A stretch of DNA of 64,000 nucleotides from Flavobacterium pectinovorum (GTDB lineage Bacteria > Bacteroidota > Bacteroidia > Flavobacteriales > Flavobacteriaceae): positions 97,613-161,612 of the forward strand of contig NZ_JAFEVZ010000012.1 of the NCBI RefSeq assembly GCF_022802975.1. Direction: 5' to 3'. Shown here in pieces: positions 41,292 to 49,861 of the stretch. Within the stretch, counting starts at the first letter, position 1, and the number at the start of each line of letters is the position of its first letter. A model generated the notes under the pieces. That model saw only the letters and a list, made by a program, of their open reading frames with translations. It did no database searches and was not told the DNA's origin. Position numbers and translations under genes: made by a program.

Positions 41292-42719
41292 ATGACTAAA
41301 ACTGCTCAATCGGTATGGGAAAACTGTTTGTCCTTTATAAAAGACAATATTCAAGATCAAGCATACAAAACTTGGTTTGAACCAATCAAATCAGTTGAGC
41401 TAACCGATAACGCATTATATATTCAAGTACCAAGTAAATTTTTCTACGAATGGCTCGAAGAGCATTACGTAAAACTATTGAAAGTTGCGCTTACCAAAGA
41501 ACTGGGAAAAAACGCAAAGTTACTCTATAAAATTAAAATGGAGAACACTTATGGCAACAAACAGCCGTTTACCGAGCAGCTGCCAAGTGCCAACAGAGTA
41601 CCAATGAAACCGCAAGAGGTTGATGCTCCGTTTAAAAACTTAAATCCTGAACTTAAAAATCCGTTTGTAATTCCCGGAATTAGAAACCTAAAAATTGAAT
41701 CGCAGTTAAATGCAAACTACAGTTTTGACAATTTCTTAGAAGGAGATTCAAACCGTTTAGCCCGTTCTGCCGGTATGGCCGTTGCCAACAAACCAGGAGG
41801 AACATCCTTTAATCCGTTATTGATTTTTGGAGGAGTTGGTTTAGGAAAAACACACTTAGCACACGCTATTGGTGTTGAAGTAAAAGATAAATATCCTGAA
41901 AAAACGGTTCTATATATTTCTGCCGAAATTTTCACACAGCAATATATCGATTCTGTAAAAAAGAATAATCGTAATGATTTCATTCACTTTTACCAGTTAA
42001 TCGATGTTTTAATCATTGATGACGTTCAGTTTTTATCCGGAAAATCAGGAACTCAGGACGTTTTCTTCCATATTTTCAATTATCTGCACCAAAACGGAAA
42101 ACAGGTAATCCTAACTTCGGATAAAGCACCTGTTGACATGCAGGATATCGAGCAGCGTTTATTATCTCGTTTTAAATGGGGATTATCTGCCGAATTACAC
42201 CAACCGGATTATGAAACCAGAATTTCTATCTTAAAAAACATTTTGTACCGTGATGGTGTTGAAATGCCGGAAGATATTATTGAATATGTTGCCCGTAACA
42301 TTAAATCTAATGTTCGTGAACTTGAAGGCGCAATTATTTCATTAATCGCTCAGTCTTCTTTCAATAAAAAAGAAGTAACAATCGAGTTAGCAAAAAGCGT
42401 TGTAGAGAAATTTGTTAAAAATGTAAAGAGAGAAATTTCTATCGATTATATTCAAAAAATTGTGTCTGATTATTTTCAGTTGGATATTGAAACCCTTCAA
42501 TCAAAAACCAGAAAAAGACATGTGGTTCAGGCGAGACAATTGGCCATGTTTTTTGCTAAAAAATTCACAAAAGCTTCTTTGGCAAACATAGGCTCACAAA
42601 TTGGAGATCGCGATCATGCTACTGTATTACATGCTTGTAAAACAGTTGACAACTTAGTTTCTACAGACAAACAATTCAAAAAATTTGTCGAAGACATCAA
42701 CAAAAAACTAACGCTATAA
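41292..42719 (+). CDS. dnaA: Chromosomal replication initiator protein DnaA
   Basis: A 475-residue initiator. Domain I (about 1-90) binds partners, domain III is an AAA+ ATPase with Walker A GGVGLGKTHLAHA and Walker B LIIDDVQFL, sensor I follows, and domain IV has the DnaA-box-binding helices with the signature IGDRDHATVLHACK. It melts the origin when bound to ATP. It is immediately followed by the LMW phosphatase gene (nine-base gap), so these may be co-transcribed. dnaN is not adjacent. Confidence 0.97.
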   Translation: MTKTAQSVWENCLSFIKDNIQDQAYKTWFEPIKSVELTDNALYIQVPSKFFYEWLEEHYVKLLKVALTKELGKNAKLLYKIKMENTYGNKQPFTEQLPSANRVPMKPQEVDAPFKNLNPELKNPFVIPGIRNLKIESQLNANYSFDNFLEGDSNRLARSAGMAVANKPGGTSFNPLLIFGGVGLGKTHLAHAIGVEVKDKYPEKTVLYISAEIFTQQYIDSVKKNNRNDFIHFYQLIDVLIIDDVQFLSGKSGTQDVFFHIFNYLHQNGKQVILTSDKAPVDMQDIEQRLLSRFKWGLSAELHQPDYETRISILKNILYRDGVEMPEDIIEYVARNIKSNVRELEGAIISLIAQSSFNKKEVTIELAKSVVEKFVKNVKREISIDYIQKIVSDYFQLDIETLQSKTRKRHVVQARQLAMFFAKKFTKASLANIGSQIGDRDHATVLHACKTVDNLVSTDKQFKKFVEDINKKLTL

Positions 42720-42728
42720 ACGCGCATC

Positions 42729-43196
42729 ATGCCAATAAAAATCTTAATGGTTTGTTTGGGAAATATTTGCAGGTCACCTTTAGCCGAAGGAATTTTAGCA
42801 TCCAAATTACCAAAAGACAATTTTATAGTTGATTCAGCCGGAACCGGATCCTGGCACATTGGTCACGCTCCGGACAAACGTTCAATTGCTGTAGCTCAAA
42901 AAAATGGTTTATGTATTGACAACCAAAAAGGAAGACAATTCAAAACTTCTGATTTTGATGAGTTCGATTACATCTATGTTATGGACAGTTCGAATTTACG
43001 CGACGTCCTTCATCTTGCCAAAACTACAGAACATAAAAATAAAGTTCGTCTTATTCTAAACGAATTATTCCCAGACGAAAATGTAGATGTTCCAGATCCT
43101 TATTACGGAGTCGCTAACGGATTTGATAATGTTTATCAAATGCTGGACGAAGTCTCTGAAATTATTGCCCAAAAACTTATCGAAAAACATTCATAA
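42729..43196 (+). CDS. Low molecular weight protein-tyrosine phosphatase
   Basis: A 155-residue phosphatase. The P-loop is VCLGNICRSPLAEG (pattern CxxxxxRS; nucleophile Cys and Arg), and the acid loop is VDVPDPYYG with the catalytic Asp. Members remove phosphate from protein tyrosine or arginine. It lies nine bases after dnaA and before a tetrapyrrole-methylase-family gene; the order dnaA-LMW-PTP-methyltransferase looks conserved in Flavobacteria, from memory. A terminator follows it. Confidence 0.93.
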   Translation: MPIKILMVCLGNICRSPLAEGILASKLPKDNFIVDSAGTGSWHIGHAPDKRSIAVAQKNGLCIDNQKGRQFKTSDFDEFDYIYVMDSSNLRDVLHLAKTTEHKNKVRLILNELFPDENVDVPDPYYGVANGFDNVYQMLDEVSEIIAQKLIEKHS

Positions 43197-43202
43197 CTAA
43201 TT

Positions 43203-43247
43203 TGTATTTCAATTATGCCTAAATTATAATTGAAATACATTTTTTGT
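43203..43247 (+). terminator. terminator after LMW-PTP gene
   Basis: GTATTTCAATTAT / ATAATTGAAATAC hairpin followed by T-rich sequence. Confidence 0.8.
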
Positions 43248-43270
43248 TTTAATTTATAAAATATCATAAA

Positions 43271-43984
43271 ATGAAACTTCTCGGAAAACTATACTTAATT
43301 CCAACCACAATGGGCGAAAGCGATCCGATGGATGTTTTACCACAAACCGTAAGACGAACAATAGAACTTATTGACCACTATATTGTTGAGAATGACAAAA
43401 CAGCCAGAAAATCTATAAAAGCAGTTTTACCAGAGAAAAAACAATCGGAATTAGTTCTTTTTACCTTAAACAAACGTACCGAACCAAGCGAGCATTTAGA
43501 TTTCATAAAACCTTTATTAGAAGGAAAAAACATGGGATTAATGAGCGAGGCCGGATGTCCTGGCGTTGCCGATCCAGGTGCTGTGATTGTAAAACTGGCA
43601 CATGAAAAAGGAATTCAGGTTATTCCTTTAGTTGGCCCTTCTTCTATTTTATTGGCTATGATGGCTTCAGGAATGAACGGTCAAAGTTTTACTTTTAATG
43701 GTTATTTACCAATCGATAAAGACGAGAAAAAATCGGCATTGAGACATTTTGAGAAATTATCTCACGATAAAAACCAATCGCAGATTTTCATTGAAACTCC
43801 CTATAGAAACAATAAATTAGTTGAGGATATTTTACAAATTGTAAATCCTTCAACGCATTTATGTATTGCCACTGATATTACGTTGCCAACAGAATTCATT
43901 AAAACGATGAAAATTTCTGATTGGAAAAAATTAAAAGTAGATTTACATAACAGACCTACGATTTTTATTATTCATAAAATGTAA
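43271..43984 (+). CDS. SAM-dependent methyltransferase, tetrapyrrole-methylase/RsmI-like
   Basis: A 237-residue protein of the TP_methylase fold, the family of RsmI (16S rRNA C1402 2'-O-methyltransferase) and cobalt-precorrin methyltransferases. Features are GKLYLIPTTMGE at the start, LMSEAGCPGVADPGAVIVKLAH near residue 95-115, and GPSSILLAMMASG. It has no C-terminal extra domain. A role in 16S rRNA methylation is likely by comparison, but a separate RsmI may exist elsewhere in the genome, so no symbol is given. Confidence 0.82.
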   Translation: MKLLGKLYLIPTTMGESDPMDVLPQTVRRTIELIDHYIVENDKTARKSIKAVLPEKKQSELVLFTLNKRTEPSEHLDFIKPLLEGKNMGLMSEAGCPGVADPGAVIVKLAHEKGIQVIPLVGPSSILLAMMASGMNGQSFTFNGYLPIDKDEKKSALRHFEKLSHDKNQSQIFIETPYRNNKLVEDILQIVNPSTHLCIATDITLPTEFIKTMKISDWKKLKVDLHNRPTIFIIHKM

Positions 43985-44007
43985 GTTTACTTATAAATCT
44001 CGTTGTC

Positions 44008-44460
44008 ATGAAAAAGTTTTTAATCCTGATTTTAATTTGTTTTGCACAAAATATATCTTCTCAACACAAAGAAGTTAAGAAGTCCCCGGATGATTTAAGA
44101 GACAACTTAAAAAATTACAAAGAGGAAGAAATTATTCTTGATGAAAATCATATCTATAATACTGCCGGACTAGAAATTCTGCCGAGTTTTCCTGGAGGAA
44201 CATTTAAGTTTCATCAATTTATTAGTAAAAAATATAAAAAACCAAACAAGCAACCATCTCTACAAGGAAAGATATTTGCCACTTTTATTATTGAAAAGGA
44301 TGGAACTTTAAATGATATAAAAATTGTCTACGACATTGGTTTTGGTACAGGAGATGAACTTTTACGTGTTTTAAAATTGTCTCCTAAATGGAAACCTGGA
44401 AAACAAAATAACAAAGAAGTTAGAACTTTATATTCACTTGTATTTTATTTACCAAAATAA
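44008..44460 (+). CDS. Secreted TonB C-terminal-domain-like protein
   Basis: A 150-residue protein with a signal peptide ending near NISSQ (residue 19). Residues about 85-150 resemble a TonB C-terminal domain: QGKIFATFIIEKDGTLNDIKIVYDIGFGTGDELLRVLKLSPKWKPG. No membrane anchor beyond the signal peptide is seen, unlike TonB itself, so it is probably periplasmic. Function unknown; it may bind a TonB-type partner. It lies upstream of the aminotransferase gene. Confidence 0.72.
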   Translation: MKKFLILILICFAQNISSQHKEVKKSPDDLRDNLKNYKEEEIILDENHIYNTAGLEILPSFPGGTFKFHQFISKKYKKPNKQPSLQGKIFATFIIEKDGTLNDIKIVYDIGFGTGDELLRVLKLSPKWKPGKQNNKEVRTLYSLVFYLPK

Positions 44461-44494
44461 GACTATAATTATCGCCTTTTTCTTTAATCTAATT

Positions 44495-45622
44495 ATGAGT
44501 AAACTCCCAAACGTAACTACTAGCATCTTTACGGTAATGTCTAAAATGGCTGCCGAATATAATGCAATTAATCTTTCGCAGGGATTTCCAAATTCCCCTG
44601 TTGATGAAATACTGACGGATATTGTAGCGCGATTAGCAAAAGAAAATGTACATCAATATACACCAATGGCTGGTTATCCGCCATTAATGAATAAGATTGC
44701 AAAATTAGTTCTGAGTTCCTATAACAGAATTATAAATCCTGAAACAGAACTTTTAATTACAGCCGGTGCGACTCAGGGAATTTTTACTACGATTCTAGCC
44801 TTAGTTAAAGAAAACGATGAAGTTATTATTCTGGATCCAAGTTATGATTCTTATGAATCTCCGGTTTTACTTTGCAAAGCCAAACCAGTGCGGGTGGCAC
44901 TAAATGATGATTACACTCCAAATTGGGAAACAATAGAAAAAGCCTGTTCTGCAAAAAGCAGCATGATGATCATCAACAATCCGCATAATCCAACAGGAAA
45001 AATTCTAACCGAATCGGATTTTGTTCAGCTACAAAATCTTCTTGAAAAATATCCTGACATTGTAGTTTTATCAGACGAAGTTTATGAATACATTACTTTC
45101 GAAGAAAAACATATTTCGGCACATACCAAAAGTTTCCTTTTAGACCGCTGTATAATGGTTTCTTCTTTCGGGAAATCATTTCATATTACAGGCTGGAAAA
45201 TTGGATACACCATTGCTCCTGAACATCTGATGAAAGAAATCAAAAAAGTCCATCAGTTTTTGGTTTTTAGCGTTAACAGCATTTCACAGTTTGCCATAAG
45301 CGAATATTTAGATGTTGTCGATGTTAATTTACTTGGAAAATTCTATCAGGAAAAAAGAGATTATTTTCAAAAACTCCTTCAAAACAGCCGGTTTGAATTA
45401 AAACCCTGTGAAGGCACTTATTTTCAGGTTGCTTCCTATGCTTCAATTTCCAATGATGATGATATTACTTTTTGTAAAAAACTAATCACAGATCATGGTG
45501 TTGCTGCCATTCCAATTTCAACCTTCTATTCTGACCATAAAGATCAAAAATTAATACGTTTTTGTTTCGCCAAAGACAACTTCACACTCGAGTCAGCAGC
45601 AAAAAAAATATGCGTAATATAA
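44495..45622 (+). CDS. Methionine aminotransferase (PLP-dependent, class I/II)
   Basis: A 375-residue PLP enzyme close to YbdL/MtnE-type methionine aminotransferases. Typical features are NLSQGFPNSPVDE at the start, the PLP phosphate-binding GATQGIF, NNPHNPTGK, and the PLP lysine in SSFGKSFHITGWKIGY. It moves the amino group from methionine or related amino acids to a keto acid. The start at 44495 (MSKLPNV) is preferred over 44438, which would overlap the previous gene. Confidence 0.9.
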   Translation: MSKLPNVTTSIFTVMSKMAAEYNAINLSQGFPNSPVDEILTDIVARLAKENVHQYTPMAGYPPLMNKIAKLVLSSYNRIINPETELLITAGATQGIFTTILALVKENDEVIILDPSYDSYESPVLLCKAKPVRVALNDDYTPNWETIEKACSAKSSMMIINNPHNPTGKILTESDFVQLQNLLEKYPDIVVLSDEVYEYITFEEKHISAHTKSFLLDRCIMVSSFGKSFHITGWKIGYTIAPEHLMKEIKKVHQFLVFSVNSISQFAISEYLDVVDVNLLGKFYQEKRDYFQKLLQNSRFELKPCEGTYFQVASYASISNDDDITFCKKLITDHGVAAIPISTFYSDHKDQKLIRFCFAKDNFTLESAAKKICVI

Positions 45623-45674
45623 AGTTTTTCAAAAATTTATAACATTATTATGCATGCATCCTATTTAAATTAAT

Positions 45675-45682
45675 TAATTTTG
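45675..45682 (+). promoter_or_regulatory. -7 element for SDR gene
   Basis: TAATTTTG, 14 bases before the ATG at 45697. Confidence 0.5.
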
Positions 45683-45696
45683 TAAAAATAAAAAGT

Positions 45697-46578
45697 ATGA
45701 GCTATACAGATAAAATGTTACGTGACGATGCTTTAAAAGGTAAAGTCATTGTGGTTACAGGCGGTGGAAGCGGTTTAGGAAAAGCGATGACCAAATATTT
45801 TTTAGAATTAGGAGCTCAGGTAGCGATTACTTCAAGAGATTTAGAAAAGCTTAAAACGACTGCAGCAGAACTGGAAACTGAAACCGGTGGAAAGTGTTTA
45901 CCGCTTCAATGCGATGTTCGTCATTATGAAGAGGTTGAAAACATGCTTCAGGAAGTTTTAAAAACTTTTGGAAAAGTAGATGTTCTTTTGAACAATGCAG
46001 CCGGAAATTTCATTTCTCCAACTGAACGTTTATCAGCAAATGCATTTGACACTGTTATAGATATTGTACTTAAAGGATCCAAAAACTGTACACTTGCTTT
46101 TGGAAAACACTGGATTGATTCCAAACAAACATCGGCTACGATTTTAAATATCGTAACAACTTATGCCTGGACAGGATCGGCTTATGTAGTACCGAGTGCT
46201 ACGGCAAAAGCAGGAGTTTTGGCTATGACCAGAAGTTTGGCTGTAGAATGGGCAAAATACGGGATCCGTTCTAATGCGATTGCTCCGGGACCTTTCCCAA
46301 CTAAAGGTGCCTGGGACAGATTGTTACCGGGAGATTTGGCAGAGAAATTTGACATGGCCAAAAAAGTGCCATTGAAACGTGTTGGCGATCATCAGGAACT
46401 GGCCAATTTAGCAGCTTATTTAGTATCTGATTTTTCAGCTTATGTAAACGGAGACGTTATTACAATTGATGGAGGCGAATGGCTAAAAGGTGCAGGACAA
46501 TTCAATTTACTGGAAGCAATCCCTGAAGAACTATGGGACCAGCTTGAAATGATGATAAAAGCAAAAAAGAATAAATAA
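45697..46578 (+). CDS. SDR family oxidoreductase (2,4-dienoyl-CoA reductase-like)
   Basis: A 293-residue short-chain dehydrogenase. Cofactor loop TGGGSGLGKAM (about 20-30), NNAAGNFISP motif, and a catalytic segment around TTYAWTGSAYVVPSATAKAG; the usual Tyr-x-x-x-Lys is matched by Y-VVPSATAK, with a lysine three residues after alanine. The longer C-terminus (LPGDLAEKF... LLEAIPEELWDQLE) resembles DECR/peroxisomal 2,4-dienoyl-CoA reductases, which work in beta-oxidation of unsaturated acyl-CoA. Single gene with terminator. Confidence 0.82.
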   Translation: MSYTDKMLRDDALKGKVIVVTGGGSGLGKAMTKYFLELGAQVAITSRDLEKLKTTAAELETETGGKCLPLQCDVRHYEEVENMLQEVLKTFGKVDVLLNNAAGNFISPTERLSANAFDTVIDIVLKGSKNCTLAFGKHWIDSKQTSATILNIVTTYAWTGSAYVVPSATAKAGVLAMTRSLAVEWAKYGIRSNAIAPGPFPTKGAWDRLLPGDLAEKFDMAKKVPLKRVGDHQELANLAAYLVSDFSAYVNGDVITIDGGEWLKGAGQFNLLEAIPEELWDQLEMMIKAKKNK

Positions 46579-46630
46579 TTACAAGTGCTTACTAAATTCA
46601 GAATATTTTATCAAATCTATACTGATTGCA

Positions 46631-46663
46631 CGAAATCCCGAAGGTTTACTTTCGGGATTTTTT
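46631..46663 (+). terminator. terminator after SDR gene
   Basis: AAATCCCGAAGG / CTTTCGGGATTT hairpin with T-run. Confidence 0.85.
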
Positions 46664-46794
46664 ATGTTTTTTACCATATAAGCAATATAAATTCAGTGAA
46701 GTAACATTTTGTTTAAACATTTTCCAGCTTAAATTTACTTATATTACTTATATGGTTAAATTATATTAAATGTTTCGCTATTCAGTTAAATTAT

Positions 46795-46802
46795 TATTTT
46801 TG
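46795..46802 (+). promoter_or_regulatory. udk -7 element
   Basis: TATTTTTG, 25 bases before the udk ATG at 46828. Confidence 0.5.
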
Positions 46803-46827
46803 CTAAACAAATTTATAACATCAAATT

Positions 46828-47436
46828 ATGCTCATTATTGGAATTGCAGGAGGAACAGGAAGTGGAAAAACAACGGTAGTACACCAAATCATGAACGAAT
46901 TACCAGATACAGAAGTAGGTGTAATTTCTCAGGATTCATATTACAAAGAAACCCACAATTTGTCGTTTGATGAAAGAGCCCTGATTAATTTTGATCATCC
47001 AAGATCTATTGATTTTGAATTATTAGAAAAACATCTTAAAGCTTTAAAAGCAGGCGAAACGATTGATCAGCCGGTATATTCTTTTATTCAACACAACAGG
47101 ACTGATGACACTGTTTCAACACATCCCCGAAAAGTAATGATTGTTGAAGGCATCCTGATTTTAACAAATCCCGAATTACGAGAGCTTTTTGATATTAAAA
47201 TTTACGTTCACGCCGATTCTGACGAAAGATTAGTTCGCCGTCTAAAACGTGATATTTCAGAACGCGGACGTGATATTGATGAGGTTTTGACACGTTATCA
47301 AAACACCTTAAAACCTATGCATGAGCAATTTATAGAACCATCAAAAGCATTTGCCGACATTATAATTCCAAACGACAAATACAATACCGTAGCAATAGAT
47401 GTAGTGCGCGCCGTAATTAATCAGAGAATTTCATAA
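46828..47436 (+). CDS. udk: Uridine kinase
   Basis: A 202-residue P-loop kinase of pyrimidine salvage that makes UMP or CMP from uridine or cytidine. Walker A is GIAGGTGSGKTTV at residues 5-17. The substrate-binding segment is FDHPRSIDFELLEKHLKAL, and the LID segment is RLVRRLKRDISERGRDIDEVL. A structured element (copy C) begins 65 bases after its stop. Confidence 0.95.
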   Translation: MLIIGIAGGTGSGKTTVVHQIMNELPDTEVGVISQDSYYKETHNLSFDERALINFDHPRSIDFELLEKHLKALKAGETIDQPVYSFIQHNRTDDTVSTHPRKVMIVEGILILTNPELRELFDIKIYVHADSDERLVRRLKRDISERGRDIDEVLTRYQNTLKPMHEQFIEPSKAFADIIIPNDKYNTVAIDVVRAVINQRIS

Positions 47437-47500
47437 TTTTTATTGTAAATTTATTCCAAAAATAAGGAGCTGTTTGCTTTGCCAGTTCGCTTCGCTCGTG

Positions 47501-47569
47501 TCCCGCTCTAGCCTTTATCTTTTTATGGCAGAAAAAGTCATAAAAAGGATACCGGATCCATCGGGGCTA
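47501..47569 (+). ncRNA. structured intergenic element, copy C (candidate Flavo-1 RNA)
   Basis: It begins TCCCGCTCTAG and ends ATCGGGGCTAA. The closing CCCG (47502-47505) pairs with CGGG (47562-47565), and the inner stem ATCTTTTTATGGC / GTCATAAAAAGGAT has a seven-base loop. It lies just upstream of the divIC-type gene. Confidence 0.5.
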
Positions 47570-47584
47570 AAAAATAAAACTGAA

Positions 47585-47914
47585 ATGAAAAATCCGTACA
47601 AAAATAAATCCTGGTTCAAATTCCTAAGCAATAAATATGTTTGGGTTTTGCTGTTTTTTATAGTATGGATGCTATTTTTAGATAATTATTCGTATTTCGA
47701 CCACCGTTTTTTAAACAATCAGATTAACGAACTGGAAGACAATAAAACCTATTATCAGGAAGAAATAAAGAAAGATCAGGAACAGATCAAACAACTTAAA
47801 AATCCTGAACAAATAGAAAAATATGCCCGCGAAAAGTACTTCATGAAAAAAGACAGCGAAGACATATACATTATCAAATTTGAAGGAGATACAATTCAGG
47901 AAAAGAATAATTAG
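47585..47914 (+). CDS. Septum formation initiator, DivIC/FtsB-like
   Basis: A 109-residue bitopic division protein. A membrane helix (about 18-36, YVWVLLFFIVWMLFLD) is followed by a coiled coil (about 45-80, NQINELEDNKTYYQEEIKKDQEQIKQL) and the family end NPEQIEKYAREKYFMKKDSEDIYIIKF. It works at the divisome with FtsL and FtsQ. The start at 47585 is preferred; an upstream in-frame reading from 47474 would pass through the structured element. The next gene mutA starts 11 bases after its stop. Confidence 0.88.
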   Translation: MKNPYKNKSWFKFLSNKYVWVLLFFIVWMLFLDNYSYFDHRFLNNQINELEDNKTYYQEEIKKDQEQIKQLKNPEQIEKYAREKYFMKKDSEDIYIIKFEGDTIQEKNN

Positions 47915-47925
47915 AAAAACATCCA

Positions 47926-49290
47926 ATGGCTACTACCCTATTCGACGATTTTAGTCCGATTTCATCCAAACAATGGAAACAAAAAATTCAGTTTGAATTG
48001 GATGGAGCCGATTACAACAAAACCGTAATCTGGAATTCTCCCGAAGATATTCAGGTAAAACCATTTTACCATTATGATGAAGATTTCAACACTGCTTCTG
48101 TAAAAACACAGGTTTCCAATTTTAAAATCTGTCAAAACATATTTGTTTACGATGTAGATAAATCGATTCAAAAAGCTATAGATACACTTGAAAGAGGAGC
48201 TGAAAGTTTACGTTTTACGATTGAAAACGAAAAAACTGATATTCAAAAATTATTAGAAAATCTTCCTTTAGAAAACCGAATCGTTTACTTTAATTTGAAT
48301 TTTATTTCAATCGATTTCGTAAAAAAACTGAATACTATTTCAATTCAAAAAAAAGCTGTTTTTTATTGCAATTTAGACCCAATTGGCCATTTAGCCAGAG
48401 AAGGAAACTGGTTTGCAACATCTGATAAAAATAATTTTGAAACACTCGAAAAAATTTCAAAAGCAACTACTAATCTTGGTTTACTAAGCGTTGATTTAGG
48501 ATTGTACCAAAATGCCGGAGCTAATATAACCCAGCAAATTGCATACAGTCTGACACATGCAAACGAGTATCTGAATCGCTTTTCGGACTTGACAAAACCA
48601 ATTGTATTTCAGGTAGCTGTAGGAACAAATTATTTCTTTGAAATTGCAAAACTTCGTGCCTTGCGAATGCTTTTCAACTTAATTGCAGCCGAATACAATC
48701 CCGATTTAGAATGTCATTTATTGGTTACACCAACCAAACGCAATAAAACCCTATACGATTACAATGTTAACATGCTTCGTACGACTACAGAATGTATGTC
48801 GGCAATTTTAGGAGGTGCTGATGCTGTTGCCAATTTACCTTACGATTCCCTGTACCATAAAGACAATGAATTTGGCGACCGGATTGCAAGAAATCAATTA
48901 TTGATTTTAAAACATGAAAGTTATTTTGACAAAGTGGATAATCCTGCTGATGGAAGTTATTATATTGAAAGTTTAACCATTCAACTAGCCGAAAAAAGTC
49001 TTGCTTTATTTAAAGATATTGAAGCCAATGGAGGTTTTTTAAAACTTTTGAATGATGGAACCATCAAAAAGAAAATTCAGGAAAGTGCCAATAAAGAACA
49101 GGAATTATTTGATACTCAAAAAGAAGTTTTATTAGGCACGAATAAATATCCAAACCCGGAAGACAAAATGAAACACGATTTAGAATTGTTTCCTTTTGTA
49201 AAAATAAAGCCTAGAAAAACATTAATTACTCCAATTATAGAAAAAAGATTAGCCGAAAAACTGGAACAAGAACGTTTAGAATTTGAGTAA
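47926..49290 (+). CDS. mutA: Methylmalonyl-CoA mutase small subunit
   Basis: A 454-residue subunit of the heterodimeric mutase that converts methylmalonyl-CoA and succinyl-CoA. It has the TIM-barrel type mutase domain (segments FQVAVGTNYFFEIAKLRALRMLF and TTTECMSAILGGADAVANLPYD), but no C-terminal cobalamin domain: it ends at about residue 454, where the large subunit continues. It is thus the non-catalytic partner. In this window it is separated from mutB by a toxin-antitoxin pair. meaB is at 7901-8989. Confidence 0.92.
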   Translation: MATTLFDDFSPISSKQWKQKIQFELDGADYNKTVIWNSPEDIQVKPFYHYDEDFNTASVKTQVSNFKICQNIFVYDVDKSIQKAIDTLERGAESLRFTIENEKTDIQKLLENLPLENRIVYFNLNFISIDFVKKLNTISIQKKAVFYCNLDPIGHLAREGNWFATSDKNNFETLEKISKATTNLGLLSVDLGLYQNAGANITQQIAYSLTHANEYLNRFSDLTKPIVFQVAVGTNYFFEIAKLRALRMLFNLIAAEYNPDLECHLLVTPTKRNKTLYDYNVNMLRTTTECMSAILGGADAVANLPYDSLYHKDNEFGDRIARNQLLILKHESYFDKVDNPADGSYYIESLTIQLAEKSLALFKDIEANGGFLKLLNDGTIKKKIQESANKEQELFDTQKEVLLGTNKYPNPEDKMKHDLELFPFVKIKPRKTLITPIIEKRLAEKLEQERLEFE

Positions 49291-49315
49291 GACTAATTTG
49301 AAACAGTTATATTTG
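49283..49315 (+). promoter_or_regulatory. promoter of the toxin-antitoxin pair
   Basis: TTG at 49283-49285 (inside the end of mutA), 22-base spacer, then TATATTTG at 49308-49315; this fits TTG-N(17-23)-TAnnTTTG. It is 17 bases before the antitoxin ATG. Confidence 0.55.
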
Positions 49316-49332
49316 ATAAAAACTAAATAATT

Positions 49333-49569
49333 ATGGAAGCAATAAGACGAATAATCTCAGTAAAAAACCATTCTGTAACTGTTATTTTACCTGATGATTT
49401 CACTGCAAATGAAGTAGAAGTAATTATTTTACCTGTTCAAAATGACGAATACAAAATCCCTCAATGGCAAATTGATCAGGTTAGGGAAAGAACTGAGAAC
49501 TATTTAAAAAACCCTAATAATGTTACTGACATTGACGATTTTTTAAAAGAAATTGAAAATGAATTATAA
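49333..49569 (+). CDS. Putative antitoxin of a type II toxin-antitoxin pair
   Basis: A 78-residue acidic protein. Residues 1-40 (MEAIRRIISVKNHSVTVILPDDFTANEVEVIILP) form a beta-strand-rich N-terminus of the AbrB/Phd-like or DUF2281-like type and the C-terminal half (IPQWQIDQVRERTENYLKNPNNVTDIDDFLKEIENEL) is an amphipathic helix that could wrap a toxin. It overlaps the next gene by 11 bases, in the usual antitoxin-first order. The exact antitoxin family is not clear. It sits 42 bases past mutA with its own promoter. Confidence 0.75.
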   Translation: MEAIRRIISVKNHSVTVILPDDFTANEVEVIILPVQNDEYKIPQWQIDQVRERTENYLKNPNNVTDIDDFLKEIENEL

Positions 49570-49849
49570 AATAGTAATCCTTGAAGAAGCTAAAATAGAT
49601 TATAAAAAATCATTGTTATGGTATCGAAACATACACCCAAAATTAGCAATCAGATTTAATGATTCCTTTAAAAAAAGCTTAGCTATCATCAAGACAGATC
49701 CATTTTTATTTCAAATAAAATATGACAATATAAGAATCATATTTTTCAAAACTTTTCCATACGCCATACATTATTCGATTTACGAAAATTGCATCGTAAT
49801 AAAATCCATTTTTCACACATCAAGGAATAGTGAATTGAATCATTTTTAA
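49559..49849 (+). CDS. Putative RelE/ParE-family toxin
   Basis: A 96-residue protein. The start MNYKIVILEEAKIDYKKSLLWYRNIHPKLAIRFNDSFKKSL matches RelE/ParE toxins (beta1, then two helices with DYKKSLxWY and the AxxFxxxF pattern), and the C-terminal beta strands end YAIHYSIYENCIVIKSIFHTSRN, with the R and final beta-strand typical of ParE-type toxins. RelE toxins cut ribosome-bound mRNA; ParE toxins poison gyrase. Which activity it has cannot be told. It overlaps the antitoxin gene by 11 bases and ends 12 bases before mutB. Confidence 0.78.
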   Translation: MNYKIVILEEAKIDYKKSLLWYRNIHPKLAIRFNDSFKKSLAIIKTDPFLFQIKYDNIRIIFFKTFPYAIHYSIYENCIVIKSIFHTSRNSELNHF

Positions 49850-49861
49850 ATGCCTTAACAA

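Noticed and set aside
45697..46578. Enoyl-ACP reductase (FabI) identity for the SDR
   Set aside because: The cofactor loop and the longer C-terminus fit 2,4-dienoyl-CoA reductase-like SDRs better than FabI.
47474..47584. N-terminal extension of the DivIC/FtsB-like protein
   Set aside because: The extension reads through the structured element (47501-47569) and does not fit the family length of about 100-110 residues.
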